Assembly: GCA_030425145.1 (NCBI GenBank)
Contig: JAUHVK010000023.1
Coordinates: forward strand, 1 to 64,000
Direction: 5' to 3'
Source of the DNA: Alphaproteobacteria bacterium
GTDB taxonomy: Bacteria; Pseudomonadota; Alphaproteobacteria; Rhodobacterales; Rhodobacteraceae
Length of the DNA stretch: 64,000 nt
Under the pieces are notes generated by a model. The model worked only from the letters and a program-made list of their open reading frames with translations. It had not been told where the DNA came from and did not search any database. Position numbers and translations under genes: made by a program. Positions within the stretch are counted from its first letter, which is position 1. Each line of letters begins with the position of its first letter. Positions 42,034 through 50,632 of the stretch are shown here, one piece after another.

Positions 42034-42966
42034 ATGACGATCCACACTCACGACGACACGTATGAACCCGCCCACACCGCATCCCAGACCGCCCATGCGC
42101 TCGACGAGTTGCAGCTTTACGGCTACCGCCCCTTTGATGAGCCCGATCCGCGCCCAATGCCCGATGGGCAGCGCCTTGCGGTCGCCGTCGCAGACATTTT
42201 CGATGCCCTCGTCGCGACCCTGGAAGACACCCGCATGGAACCCGACCTCGAAGAGGTGCTCTGGGGCCAGGTCAACCTCTTTCACCGCGCCACGGCGAGG
42301 ATTGAGCGGTCGCTCGACGAGAACGAGCAGGTGCAGCGCCGCCTCCAGCGGGAGCAGGACGGCTCCGAGGTGAAATCCACCGAACTCGAACGCCTGACGG
42401 CCGAAGGCCTGACCCTGATCGAACGTCGGAACTGCATGGACATGATGCGCGATCACGCCGCCACCGAGTTCGTCCATCACACGGGATCGACCTGGCGGCC
42501 CCGCACCGGCTCGATGGTGAACCGTCAGCACATGACCGCGGCGCTCATCGACAGCCGCGACTTCCTGGCCGCCAAGCGCCGCGCAGAAACCGAGGTGATG
42601 TTGCCCGCAGGCCCCAAGGTCGCCCTCACCGGCGGGACCGACTTCAACGATCACCGCCTGATCTGGGGCAAGCTCGATCAGGTCCGCACCAAGTATCCCG
42701 ATATGGTGCTCTTGCACGGTGGTAGCCCGAAGGGCGCAGAGCTCATCGCCGCCAAATGGGCCGAGGCCCGGGGCGTTACACAGGTGGCCTTCAAGCCCGA
42801 TTGGACCAAGCACGCCAAGGCCGCGCCCTTCAAGCGCAACGACGCGATGCTGGATGTGCTCCCCGTGGGTGTTCTCGTCTTTCCGGGCACCGGCATCCAG
42901 GAGAACCTTGCTGACAAGGCCAAAAAGCTCGGCATCCCGGTCATGAAGTTCGAGAAGGGGGCATGA
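42034..42966 (+). CDS. DUF2493-domain protein
   Basis: A 310-residue protein. The C-terminal third is a DUF2493 (SLOG-like, Rossmann) domain: KVALTGGTDFNDHRLIWGKLDQV (about 191-213), MVLLHGGSPKGAELIAAKWAEARG, VLVFPGTGIQENLADKAKKLGIPV. The N-terminal two thirds are helical, Glu/Arg-rich and family-specific. SLOG proteins bind nucleotides or nucleotide-derived signals. Start ATG 42034 behind CGGAGGC. Typical member of the plasmid accessory block; a role as sensor or nucleotide hydrolase is inferred. Confidence 0.85.
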   Translation: MTIHTHDDTYEPAHTASQTAHALDELQLYGYRPFDEPDPRPMPDGQRLAVAVADIFDALVATLEDTRMEPDLEEVLWGQVNLFHRATARIERSLDENEQVQRRLQREQDGSEVKSTELERLTAEGLTLIERRNCMDMMRDHAATEFVHHTGSTWRPRTGSMVNRQHMTAALIDSRDFLAAKRRAETEVMLPAGPKVALTGGTDFNDHRLIWGKLDQVRTKYPDMVLLHGGSPKGAELIAAKWAEARGVTQVAFKPDWTKHAKAAPFKRNDAMLDVLPVGVLVFPGTGIQENLADKAKKLGIPVMKFEKGA

Positions 42967-42994
42967 GCCCCCTTTTCCTCTCGCGGGGAAATCG

Positions 42995-43018
42995 AGGTGG
43001 AAGAGCAGGCTTCCACCT
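42995..43018 (+). terminator. Hairpin after DUF2493 gene
   Basis: AGGTGGAAG, loop AGCAGG, CTTCCACCT: a perfect 9-bp stem followed by GATATTTTGG, about 28 bp past the stop. Confidence 0.6.
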
Positions 43019-43051
43019 GATATTTTGGAAGAAAGCCTGCTGGATCACGAT

Positions 43052-43309
43052 ATGTCTCACTCTGTCGCTCAACTTGAGGTGTTCCCGACCGACCTGCAGA
43101 TGCGGCGGATCGATCCAGCCTGCAACATGCGGCGGTTTTACCGCATGAGCATTCAGCTCGATCTCTTTGGGGGCGCCAGCTTGGTGCGCGAATGGGGCCG
43201 CATTGGCGCGCGCGGGCAGATGATGATTGAGCAGCATCCAGATGAAGGGCGCGCCGTAACCGCGCTGATGAAACTTGCGGCGATAAAGAAGCGGCGGGGT
43301 TATGCATGA
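43052..43309 (+). CDS. WGR-domain protein
   Basis: An 85-residue single-domain WGR protein: RFYRMSIQLDLFGGASLVREWGRIGARGQMMIEQ carries the WGR motif, followed by DEGRAVTALMKLAAIKKRRGY. WGR domains bind nucleic acid in PARPs and bacterial regulators. Start ATG 43052; the TTG at 43025 lies next to the hairpin. It overlaps the next gene by 4 bp. Confidence 0.8.
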   Translation: MSHSVAQLEVFPTDLQMRRIDPACNMRRFYRMSIQLDLFGGASLVREWGRIGARGQMMIEQHPDEGRAVTALMKLAAIKKRRGYA

Positions 43310-43590
43310 TGCGCGGCCGCGGTTCGAAAAGCGGGCAGACACAGGAAAACGAGGGGGAGATGGCACTCGACACTGACAAGATCGATGATGCGGCTCTCGC
43401 GATCCTCAGCCTGACGCTGCATTACGGCGATCAGGTCTGGAAGGGAATCGATTGGGCCATCACCAACCGGCTTTTCGAGAAAGGCCTGATTTTTGATCCC
43501 AAAAACAAGGCGAAATCGCTGAGCCTGACCCCAGAAGGGGTCGCGCATGCGCGGGAAATTCTCGCGCGGGAGTTCAGCAAGGCCGAGTGA
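43306..43590 (+). CDS. DUF6429-like protein
   Basis: A 94-residue protein (76 residues if translation starts at ATG 43360). DTDKIDDAALAILSLTLHYGDQVWKGIDWAITNRLFEKGLIFDPKNKAKSLSLTPEG fits the DUF6429 family, small proteins that occur beside IS66-type and plasmid genes. The first 18 residues are Gly/Arg-rich and the GAGGGGGAG preceding ATG 43360 is very close to that codon, so the start is uncertain. Last gene of the plus-strand block; convergent with the Gabija pair. Confidence 0.7.
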   Translation: MMRGRGSKSGQTQENEGEMALDTDKIDDAALAILSLTLHYGDQVWKGIDWAITNRLFEKGLIFDPKNKAKSLSLTPEGVAHAREILAREFSKAE

Positions 43591-43726
43591 CGGGCGGCTT
43601 TGTGGGACCTTCCAGTTGTTCGCTGCTTCTGCGCCGGAGGCTTGGTGCAATGACCTGAGCGGACATTCCTAGGGTCGTCATCATTGTCCTGCGTGCCAGC
43701 CACTTGGTGCTGAATTGATCAGAGCT

Positions 43727-45643
43727 TCACTGCGATGGTTGATCGGGCAACGAGAAACCCATCTCAAGTAAAAAACGTGACGGCTGCTTATTCCATCCCC
43801 GATAGTTGTCGGCATAGGAGAGGCAGAGCCACTCTCGCGCACGCGTGATAGCCACGAAGCAGTTGCGCCGCTCCTCTTCCATTTCAGCGCTGTTCTCGCC
43901 TGCTTTCAGGCTTTGAAAGCTCGGCAAGATGTCCTCCGCCAGTCCGACCACATAAACATGATCGAATTCCTTCCCCTTGGCGCCGTGGATCGTCATAAGG
44001 GTCACGGTATTGCTGCCGACTGGGGCCTCCTTTGAGCGGATGGCCAGTTCCTGAAGAAACTGTTCAAGCGGCGCATCGCGGCCGATGGTTTTACCGATAC
44101 TTCTCACAAGATCGGACCAAGCCGCCCGGTCTTCTGCAATGTCACTGGCTTCATCGTCCTGCGCCGGGATCATCGCGAGGACTGCATCAACAAACTGCCT
44201 GAACCGCGCGGGCTCCTTTGCGAAGGTTGCAGCTAGGTCGACGAGAGCGTTGCCATTGACGTCATCTCCAAGCCCGGCTTTGACCGCTACCGCCCATTCA
44301 TCGAGCAGGGAGCGTTCGGTCAGTTCGGTGGCGGTAACGATGAGATCGACACGGGCGTCAGTGCCAAACCAACGATTGAAAGCGCCGGTCAGGATTTCCA
44401 GCGCACGTCGATCAAGCGGACGCAGCCCTTGGCGAAGTACGGCAGCGAGCCATAGGAATTGAGGTGATCTGAAATCATCGCGGCGCTGAGAAATGACCGC
44501 GTTGACCTGCTTTTGCGTTAGGGCGGATTGAAGCTTTTCGAGCATGTAGCGCGTGCGGGCCAGTACCGCGACCTCTCCCCATTGAGCGCGGTCGATTTTG
44601 GCGATGCCTTCCGCAATCGACGCGGCTTCCACGTCGTCGGTGGAATAGCGTAGGACGCAGATGTGCTGTTCATCGGGATACTTCAGCGAGGTTTTGCCCG
44701 CCTCCAGCGGCTGCTTGGCAGTCGTGCGCTGCAGATTGTGGACCACAAGACGGTTGGCGACAGAAACAATTGCAGGTGGACAACGGTAGTTTGTAGGAAG
44801 CTGCAATTCCTGCGGGGAAAAGTCGGCCCGGAACCGCTGGATCTGTTGGTAGCTCGCACCGTTCCACTGGTAGATGATCTGGTCATCGTCGGCAACGGCG
44901 AAGACATTCCTGAAATCCTCGCCGGCAAGCGCGCGGATTAGTCGGTACTGCCCGTCGGTAGTGTCCTGAAACTCGTCGAACATCCAGTAGGCATAGGTCT
45001 TGCGATAGCGTCCAGCAATGCCGGGGAAGGCTGTGACTAGCCGATGAGCTTGGGCGATGAGCGAACCAAAATCTAGGGCGTTGGCTTGGGTGAGCGCCGC
45101 CTCGTAAGCGGCGTATACCTGCTCCACGCGTGAGCCATCAGACGGATCACGAAAGTATCGGGCCGAGCCTGCCGGCTGGATGAGCTGCGACTTAAGCTTG
45201 TCAATGGTAGACAGCAGCCGAACGTCGTCTGGGCTCAGGCCCGCTTGTTTGATCGCGTCGCGCAGAATTTCCTGACGATCTACGTCGAGCGAGTAGATCG
45301 CAAAATCAGGGTTGATGCCAATGTGGGAGCCGTGCTGTTGCAGCATCTGCATGCAGAACGAGTGAAAGGTCCCGATGAGAGCACGGCGCTCCTGTTCAGG
45401 TACCAGTGCAGTGACGCGGGCGGACATTTCGTCAGCGGCCTTGTTGGTGAAGGTTAGAGCCAGGACGCGGAACGAACGATCCGGCGTGTCGGCGAGCAAT
45501 TTGGCGACACGTGTTGTCAACACTCGGGTCTTACCGGAGCCGGGGCCGGCGAGAACGAACATCGGGCCATCGCGCCAAGCGACAGCAACGCTTTGAGCCT
45601 CGGTCAGTTCTGACAATGCGACGCTGAGGGAGGAATCGGTCAT
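43727..45643 (-). CDS. gajB: GajB-like UvrD/Rep-family helicase (Gabija)
   Basis: A 638-residue superfamily 1 helicase. Motifs: TEAQSVAVAWRDGPMFVLAGPGSGKT (Q motif and Walker A), ALTFTNKAADEM (Ia), MFDEFQDTTDGQYRL (II), VADDDQIIYQWNGA (III), YRCPPAI (IV), VTLMTIHGAKGKEFDHVYVVGL (V) and RRNCFVAITRARE (VI). The start ATG 45643 overlaps the stop of the OLD-nuclease gene (ATGA), the arrangement of gajA-gajB. In Gabija the helicase partner helps sense or unwind phage DNA termini. It could also be a class 2 OLD accessory helicase without a defence role. Confidence 0.85.
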   Translation of the reverse strand: MTDSSLSVALSELTEAQSVAVAWRDGPMFVLAGPGSGKTRVLTTRVAKLLADTPDRSFRVLALTFTNKAADEMSARVTALVPEQERRALIGTFHSFCMQMLQQHGSHIGINPDFAIYSLDVDRQEILRDAIKQAGLSPDDVRLLSTIDKLKSQLIQPAGSARYFRDPSDGSRVEQVYAAYEAALTQANALDFGSLIAQAHRLVTAFPGIAGRYRKTYAYWMFDEFQDTTDGQYRLIRALAGEDFRNVFAVADDDQIIYQWNGASYQQIQRFRADFSPQELQLPTNYRCPPAIVSVANRLVVHNLQRTTAKQPLEAGKTSLKYPDEQHICVLRYSTDDVEAASIAEGIAKIDRAQWGEVAVLARTRYMLEKLQSALTQKQVNAVISQRRDDFRSPQFLWLAAVLRQGLRPLDRRALEILTGAFNRWFGTDARVDLIVTATELTERSLLDEWAVAVKAGLGDDVNGNALVDLAATFAKEPARFRQFVDAVLAMIPAQDDEASDIAEDRAAWSDLVRSIGKTIGRDAPLEQFLQELAIRSKEAPVGSNTVTLMTIHGAKGKEFDHVYVVGLAEDILPSFQSLKAGENSAEMEEERRNCFVAITRAREWLCLSYADNYRGWNKQPSRFLLEMGFSLPDQPSQ

Positions 45644-47553
45644 GTGAGGCCTCTGAGTGCCAGGATTGCATCGCGGAACGGTGCAGGCATGCGCTGAGCC
45701 AGCGCCTGGTTCTCGGCGCACTGTTTCGCGAGAACAGCAGCATAGCCACTCTTGTCGTTCTCGAGTGCCGAAATCAACGTTTCATTGTCAAAGTCCGTCG
45801 CCGCTGCATTTCCAAAAGAGACGAGGATCGCTTTTAGTTCGTTTTGCAGACCATCTTCTACGAGCTGCTGCTCAAGAAATCCGGCAGGCAAAGAGTAGGT
45901 ACGTCGTGCGATTTCTGCGGCAGAGAAATTTCTGGCGGTGATCCTGGCGATGTAATCATGCCCTGCGTGGTCTCCGTCTACGACGGCAAGCCATGGATAA
46001 CCCAGCGCTCGTGCAAGTACCGCAAAAATTTCCGGGCTGCCATTATTCTGAAAATCGATGACGGCGACGCCGTGTTCATCGAGATCATAGCCCAAGCCTT
46101 TGGCGATGCCATGAACAAGTTGGTATTCGGATTGCCCTTCAACGAGAAGCCATCGGCGTGCGAAGAAAATTTCGCCGCGGATTCGCCGGGCAAATGTCCC
46201 GAGTTTCTCCAATTCTGCGTCAGAGATAAACTCCTGCGATGCATCGCATGCTTTTCGCAGTGCAGCGTGGATGCCCTGCGTGTCGGGGCGTCCGGCATAG
46301 GCCACGAGGAGATTGCGATACTGGTTTTCGGGCAACGTGCCGGATAAAACGAGTTCGTTGAGGCTGCGGTCATAGGTGATGATTCCGCCAGAGTCGGCGA
46401 TGATGGCGTCGATCTGAGGAACATGCGGAACGGGCGCGCGGAATTGCCGAGGGAGTGAGCTCACCGTTGTGCCGTTGGCCTCGACACGGACAACGCGAAT
46501 ATCGCGGAAGGGAACGTGCTGAAGGAAGTACGGCGAATGTGTTGTTACGATCTTCTGGCCTGGCAGTTCACTGATATGACGCCAAAGGCTGCGGGCCGCC
46601 TGCGGATGAAGATGTGTCTCCGGCTCCTCCAGCGCCAAGACAGCCGTGCTTTCAGGCCGATACAGGTCGCTAAGGATCAGTTCAACGAATGCTTTGAAGA
46701 GGAACATCACAGAAAGGCTCTGCACACCTTGACCGTGCCGCGCCAACGGGAGCCACGGTTTGCCGCCCTCCGTCTGATAGATGACCTCCGCCTTCGAGAG
46801 GATATCCCATGTATTGAGGGGCAACAGCCGTAAGTCAGCTTGACCCGGTGCGTCGGAGGCGGCGACACTACTGATATGGGAAAGACCGGTGGCAAGATTG
46901 GTCAGAAGCGGATCAGCATCGAGTAGGCGTCGATTCAAGAGATCGAAAATACGCTTTGATCTCTGTTCGAGAGGCTCGGGAATTTGCACCGTCCGAAGCA
47001 ACTTGCCCCAGAATTGGCTCCTTGAGGAAAATTCGTCTGTGACGTCGCGAAGCGCCTCAAGGTAGAATACAGGCAGAAACTGGAAGAATTCCTGGAGATT
47101 GACGGCGCGGGCGCCGCGCCCGGCGAGTGGGTTCCTGTCGACGTTCAGGAATTCCCATCGTGGAACGAAACTCTCTTCGGCCGCGTCCCATGAGCAGCTG
47201 ACGCGCATGATGATCGACGCACGGCCGGTTACCGGGTCGAGCTGGATGATGTCTTCTAGTTCGCCTTGGAGGTCCTCGGGCCACTCGTTGGCTACAGCCT
47301 CCTGGAGCTCGACCTCGATAACAACTGGATCGCCGACTTTTGGATCTGGCCTGCCGTCGCATAGATGCACATCATATTCAGTGAATCCGGTTCCGCGCTG
47401 TCCCCACCGTCTGGTCAGCGCGATGCGGATCGCTTCCAGTATTGCCGATTTCCCGGCGTTGTTGGTCCCTATAAGGACTGTAACCGCACCAAACTGAATT
47501 TCTGCCTCTTTGATAGAGCGAAAGTTTGATATTTTAAGTCGACTTATTTGCAC
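45640..47553 (-). CDS. gajA: GajA-like OLD-family ATPase/TOPRIM nuclease (Gabija)
   Basis: A 637-residue protein from a GTG start. The ABC/SMC-like ATPase shows ISNFRSIKEAEIQFGAV, Walker A IGTNNAGKSAILEA (about 29-42), the signature-like GQGVQSLSVMFLFKAFVEL and VLALEEPETHLHPQAARSLW, then a TOPRIM nuclease: LLVEGQSEYQL with Glu472, and AVVDGDHAGHD with Asp526 and Asp528. This is the GajA layout: ATPase and metal-dependent nicking nuclease. AAGGGAT lies about 12 bp before the GTG. With the coupled helicase it forms a Gabija-type anti-phage pair. Confidence 0.87.
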   Translation of the reverse strand: MQISRLKISNFRSIKEAEIQFGAVTVLIGTNNAGKSAILEAIRIALTRRWGQRGTGFTEYDVHLCDGRPDPKVGDPVVIEVELQEAVANEWPEDLQGELEDIIQLDPVTGRASIIMRVSCSWDAAEESFVPRWEFLNVDRNPLAGRGARAVNLQEFFQFLPVFYLEALRDVTDEFSSRSQFWGKLLRTVQIPEPLEQRSKRIFDLLNRRLLDADPLLTNLATGLSHISSVAASDAPGQADLRLLPLNTWDILSKAEVIYQTEGGKPWLPLARHGQGVQSLSVMFLFKAFVELILSDLYRPESTAVLALEEPETHLHPQAARSLWRHISELPGQKIVTTHSPYFLQHVPFRDIRVVRVEANGTTVSSLPRQFRAPVPHVPQIDAIIADSGGIITYDRSLNELVLSGTLPENQYRNLLVAYAGRPDTQGIHAALRKACDASQEFISDAELEKLGTFARRIRGEIFFARRWLLVEGQSEYQLVHGIAKGLGYDLDEHGVAVIDFQNNGSPEIFAVLARALGYPWLAVVDGDHAGHDYIARITARNFSAAEIARRTYSLPAGFLEQQLVEDGLQNELKAILVSFGNAAATDFDNETLISALENDKSGYAAVLAKQCAENQALAQRMPAPFRDAILALRGLT

Positions 47554-48070
47554 TATTGAACATCCCTTACGCCCTTGGCCAACGATACCGAGAGAACGGC
47601 GCTTTGCACAGCTTGAACCGCACGCATCCGCCGACGGCGGCAGCCGTGTCTTACGGATCGGGTGGTTTTCCGTTCCGCAAGAGTTGGGTGTCCGCTTTCA
47701 GGTATATCGCCGGGCGGCACCGACAGGGTTCGGATGTCGGCTATGGGCCGAACACAATACTGCACCTGCGAAATAGGCTTCCATGCTGCGATGTGCGTGA
47801 CTGTGATGGTGAAGGTTTCGACATGGGCAAGCCCCGCAAGCGGGGTCGGGCTGCTGAGGCTCCGCCCTGAATTCCGACCTTGCTGTCTTCCTGTGCCAAT
47901 ACGTCTTGGTCTGTCTCATCCTGAGCCACCCCAAGCCGTTTGTCACATGGTCGCCATCACGATCCGCTTTCAGCTCTGACGGGTCTGCATCCCTCTTGCA
48001 AGGCGGACGCTGCCGCCAGGCGAAGCCGAGGGGCTCTAGTGTTCGCCACTTGGCATATGATTCCGAAGGG
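47554..48070. other. Gene-free stretch upstream of gajA
   Basis: 517 bp without a supported gene. Short frames on both strands have shadow composition. It must hold the minus-strand promoter of the gajA-gajB unit; I see no strong consensus pair. Confidence 0.4.
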
Positions 48071-48340
48071 CTATGCGTCTGGTTTCTGGTCGAAAAGAAT
48101 AACATGCGCGCCTTCTTCACTGTCAGGGTTGCCTACCAGCACGAACGGCATATCCGACCCGTACTTCTCGTAGAGACAGCGGTATTTCATCTCGCCGCTG
48201 AGCGGATCGCGCACTTGGTCATAGCGAAAGCTGTGCTGAACGCCGTCTTCGATCCAGGCCTTGACGCCATCGGGGGTCACCAGTGCAAGCGGCGCGCCGT
48301 CCAGCAAGATTGTCTCGCCAACGTTGAAAATCTCTTTCAT
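48071..48340 (-). CDS. Small hypothetical protein, 89 aa
   Basis: MKEIFNVGETILLDGAPLALVTPDGVKAWIEDGVQHSFRYDQ, with YRCLYEKYGSDMPFVLVGNPDSEEGAHVILFDQ. Compact, acidic, beta-rich, no signal peptide. GGAGACC lies upstream of the ATG at 48340. Forms with the 59-residue gene at 48500 a minus-strand pair of small genes. No family recognised. Confidence 0.6.
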   Translation of the reverse strand: MKEIFNVGETILLDGAPLALVTPDGVKAWIEDGVQHSFRYDQVRDPLSGEMKYRCLYEKYGSDMPFVLVGNPDSEEGAHVILFDQKPDA

Positions 48341-48499
48341 CTCATGGGTCTCCTATCGGTCTTCTTTGGCAGCGTTACAAACCGTCGTCGCCTTTGCAAC
48401 GATCTCTGCCCCGCGTGTTCCCTCTCTCGGTGTCATTGGCCCGGATCACAATCGTGTCCTGCTCCGGTCGCTTGCGAGCATTTTAGGGCTGGAGGCGGT

Positions 48500-48679
48500 C
48501 TATCCCGCGTCCTCATAGGGCTCGTACCTCAGGTTCGCGCCGTCCGCCTGATCAAAGTCATCGGACCATCTGGTACGGCGCATGCCGCAGCTCCATTGGA
48601 ATACGACGCCGACCTCGACGTCTTCACCGTTTACCGTCGTCCAAATGACTTCGACGGGGTATCCCGCATACTTCTTCAT
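48500..48679 (-). CDS. Small hypothetical protein, 59 aa
   Basis: MKKYAGYPVEVIWTTVNGED, then VEVGVVFQWSCGMRRTRWSDDFDQAD and a tail ending EPYEDAG. GGAG lies 7 bp before ATG 48679 (AGGAGAAGAGC). Too short for common gene finders, but composition and ribosome site look real. One Cys, several Trp. Function unknown; same strand as the 89-residue gene downstream. Confidence 0.6.
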   Translation of the reverse strand: MKKYAGYPVEVIWTTVNGEDVEVGVVFQWSCGMRRTRWSDDFDQADGANLRYEPYEDAG

Positions 48680-48749
48680 GCTCTTCTCCTGACCTCCATT
48701 TGGTCGGAGCCGCAGTAATCAGGTGGCAGGTATCTGCCTATCCCTATAT

Positions 48750-49202
48750 ATGCTTGGCCAACACAAAACGGAGTTTAGTAACTTGCTTTACAGGCCTCTA
48801 CATATTGCGCTCTTTCTGGGCGCGGCTTCATCGGCTGTCGCTGCCGAGTGGGAGATCGGCTTGTCGCGAGGTCTGGAGACCTATGCTGCGACTGCAAACG
48901 ACGGGACCTTGCTCTTAGTTTGCGATCCTGACCGTGTCTACAACCCAAACGAGAGCCATGCGTACTTTTTGTCGCGTCACAGCGATGACAAAGCGCCACA
49001 ACGCATTGTCTTTCTCGCGGCGACCGGAGAGCAGGCTGCCTTTTCAGTGCAGGACGGGATCGCAACGCAACGGGATGCTGATCATGCCGAATGGGCACAG
49101 CTCATCGATATGATCGAGGCGGGCGGTCAGATTGCTGTCGTGACCGCACGCGATGCCTTTACGCTGGATCAGGACGCGCTGCCCGGGCTTCGATGTCGCT
49201 GA
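48750..49202 (+). CDS. Hypothetical exported protein
   Basis: 150 residues from ATG 48750. The N-terminus contains a hydrophobic segment and signal-like cleavage site (LLYRPLHIALFLGAASSAVAA, then EWEIGLSRGLETYAATANDG). The rest is beta-rich with one Cys pair candidate (LLLVCDPDRV). A GTG at 48723 would extend it; neither start has a clear ribosome site. Its last 44 bp overlap the virC2 3' end in the opposite direction. No family recognised. Confidence 0.55.
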   Translation: MLGQHKTEFSNLLYRPLHIALFLGAASSAVAAEWEIGLSRGLETYAATANDGTLLLVCDPDRVYNPNESHAYFLSRHSDDKAPQRIVFLAATGEQAAFSVQDGIATQRDADHAEWAQLIDMIEAGGQIAVVTARDAFTLDQDALPGLRCR

Positions 49203-49848
49203 TCTTTTGAGCGAGCTCTTCGATCTCGGAGTGCAGCAGCGCCTTACCGAAGGCGGATAACAGCAGCGTCACCCCATAGACGTTGAGCGGGTCATCAATG
49301 CTTGTCTGCAACGCCGCCATATGGGCGGCGTCGAGCCTGATCATCGATTTCATGAAGGGGGCACCAGTGCCTTTGGACTCGGCCAGGCGTGGTCGTGCAG
49401 CGGAGGCAACCTCATGCCAGGTCGCGGTGTCGCGCAGGTTTTGCATGCGGGCGCGAACCGCTTTGATCAAGGCACGCCGAACGTAGTCCGGATCAAGGCC
49501 AGATCGTTCTGCCAGCGCCTCAATCCGTGCCTGATCCTCAGCTCCGATGCGCACGTAATAGGTTCGAGACTGCCCTTCGGTGCGAGTGCTGCAAGCATCA
49601 TCCGCCACCGGCTGGGTGGATACCCCCGAGTTGATGCGCGCCGTTTCAGCCGCGGCTGCCTTTTCCCCTTTCCGGGGTTCATTCTTGACCACTGATTTTA
49701 CCGCTGGGCCTTCTGTCGCGACCGCTTCCGCCGTACTCTGATCGAACGCGGCATATTTCGTGGTGCTCGTGGCGAACTGCCGCGATCGCGCCAGCCTGTC
49801 TTCGTTCGAGACAGCGGTCCCGGACCGGCTTGGAATCTTCCTAGCCAT
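49159..49848 (-). CDS. virC2: VirC2-like transfer accessory protein
   Basis: A 229-residue protein following the ParA-like gene. The N-terminal half is low-complexity; the C-terminal half has a ribbon-helix-helix-like unit: TYYVRIGAEDQARIEALAERSGLDPDYVRRALIKAVRARM. VirC2 proteins are RHH DNA-binders that, with VirC1, enhance relaxosome assembly. Start ATG 49848 overlaps the virC1 end by 8 bp. Identity rests mainly on synteny with virC1 and the divergent virD1-D2-D4. Confidence 0.7.
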   Translation of the reverse strand: MARKIPSRSGTAVSNEDRLARSRQFATSTTKYAAFDQSTAEAVATEGPAVKSVVKNEPRKGEKAAAAETARINSGVSTQPVADDACSTRTEGQSRTYYVRIGAEDQARIEALAERSGLDPDYVRRALIKAVRARMQNLRDTATWHEVASAARPRLAESKGTGAPFMKSMIRLDAAHMAALQTSIDDPLNVYGVTLLLSAFGKALLHSEIEELAQKISDIEARAARPDPA

Positions 49849-50632
49849 TGGCGGAGTCCACCATGGCCTCGATGTCGCAAAGGACATCGCCGCACAGTGT
49901 CAGGGCTGAGGAAAGATGCCCCGCCTGCAACCGATGACGAAGATCCTGTTCATAAATGTCCCGCACGTATCCCAGCGGTCCGGTCAACGGCATGCGCTGG
50001 ATCGCGGCGAGATGGGGCACCGGCGTTGGTAGGAGCGGCAGGGTTGAAATCACCTCGAAGACCTCAAGGTCCTGCCGGTGAACCCTGCGTCTTGCCGCAT
50101 CACGCTCAAAGTCATCGCCTGCGGTCACGAAATCGATCGCGCGTTTGTCCGCGTTCATCAATACCGCGGAAAACAGCGGGGCGGGGTCATCCGGTCCGAG
50201 GGTCTCGATCATGCGCATTACCCATGTCAGGGTTTTCAGGGCCGCCACGAAATCCGATTGTACCGGCACGGCCGGCACCAGGATCATGTCGCAGGCCAGC
50301 GCCAGTGTTTCGGTGTCGGGGTGCTCGCCGGGGCGGGTGTCGATCAGAACCAGTTCCACACCTTCAGCCTCAAAGCCGTCCAACGCGTGGTAAAGGCCTT
50401 CAACGGTCTCGGGGGCATCGGCCACGGTCAAGCCTGTGGGCCATGGAAGGCGTGGCAGATCACCGAAGTCGGCGCGCGCGCTTTTAGATTCCCATTCGAG
50501 GATCTGCTTGTCAGCATCCGCATCCATGACATGCACACGGCGGCCGCGTGCGAGCATGGCGGACGCAAGCATCTGTATGAGAGTTGTCTTTCCCGATCCG
50601 CCCTTCGCGGAGATGGCCGTCACAACAAGCAT
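49841..50632 (-). CDS. virC1: VirC1-like ParA ATPase
   Basis: A 263-residue deviant-Walker ATPase: MLVVTAISAKGGSGKTTLIQML (Walker A, about 9-18), VHVMDADADKQILEW, VELVLIDTRPGEHPD, and PAVPVQSDFVAAL. The xxFDAD/DADxxxxxxxW style is that of VirC1 rather than of plasmid-partition RepA. VirC1 gathers relaxosomes at the transfer channel and raises T-strand number. No parB-like partner follows; virC2 does. Divergent from virD1. Confidence 0.82.
   Translation of the reverse strand: MLVVTAISAKGGSGKTTLIQMLASAMLARGRRVHVMDADADKQILEWESKSARADFGDLPRLPWPTGLTVADAPETVEGLYHALDGFEAEGVELVLIDTRPGEHPDTETLALACDMILVPAVPVQSDFVAALKTLTWVMRMIETLGPDDPAPLFSAVLMNADKRAIDFVTAGDDFERDAARRRVHRQDLEVFEVISTLPLLPTPVPHLAAIQRMPLTGPLGYVRDIYEQDLRHRLQAGHLSSALTLCGDVLCDIEAMVDSANG

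Noticed and set aside
47510-48120. Small open frames upstream of gajA (for example 47556-47870 plus, 47698-48120 minus)
   Set aside because: No ribosome site or protein-like composition on either strand; treated as intergenic.
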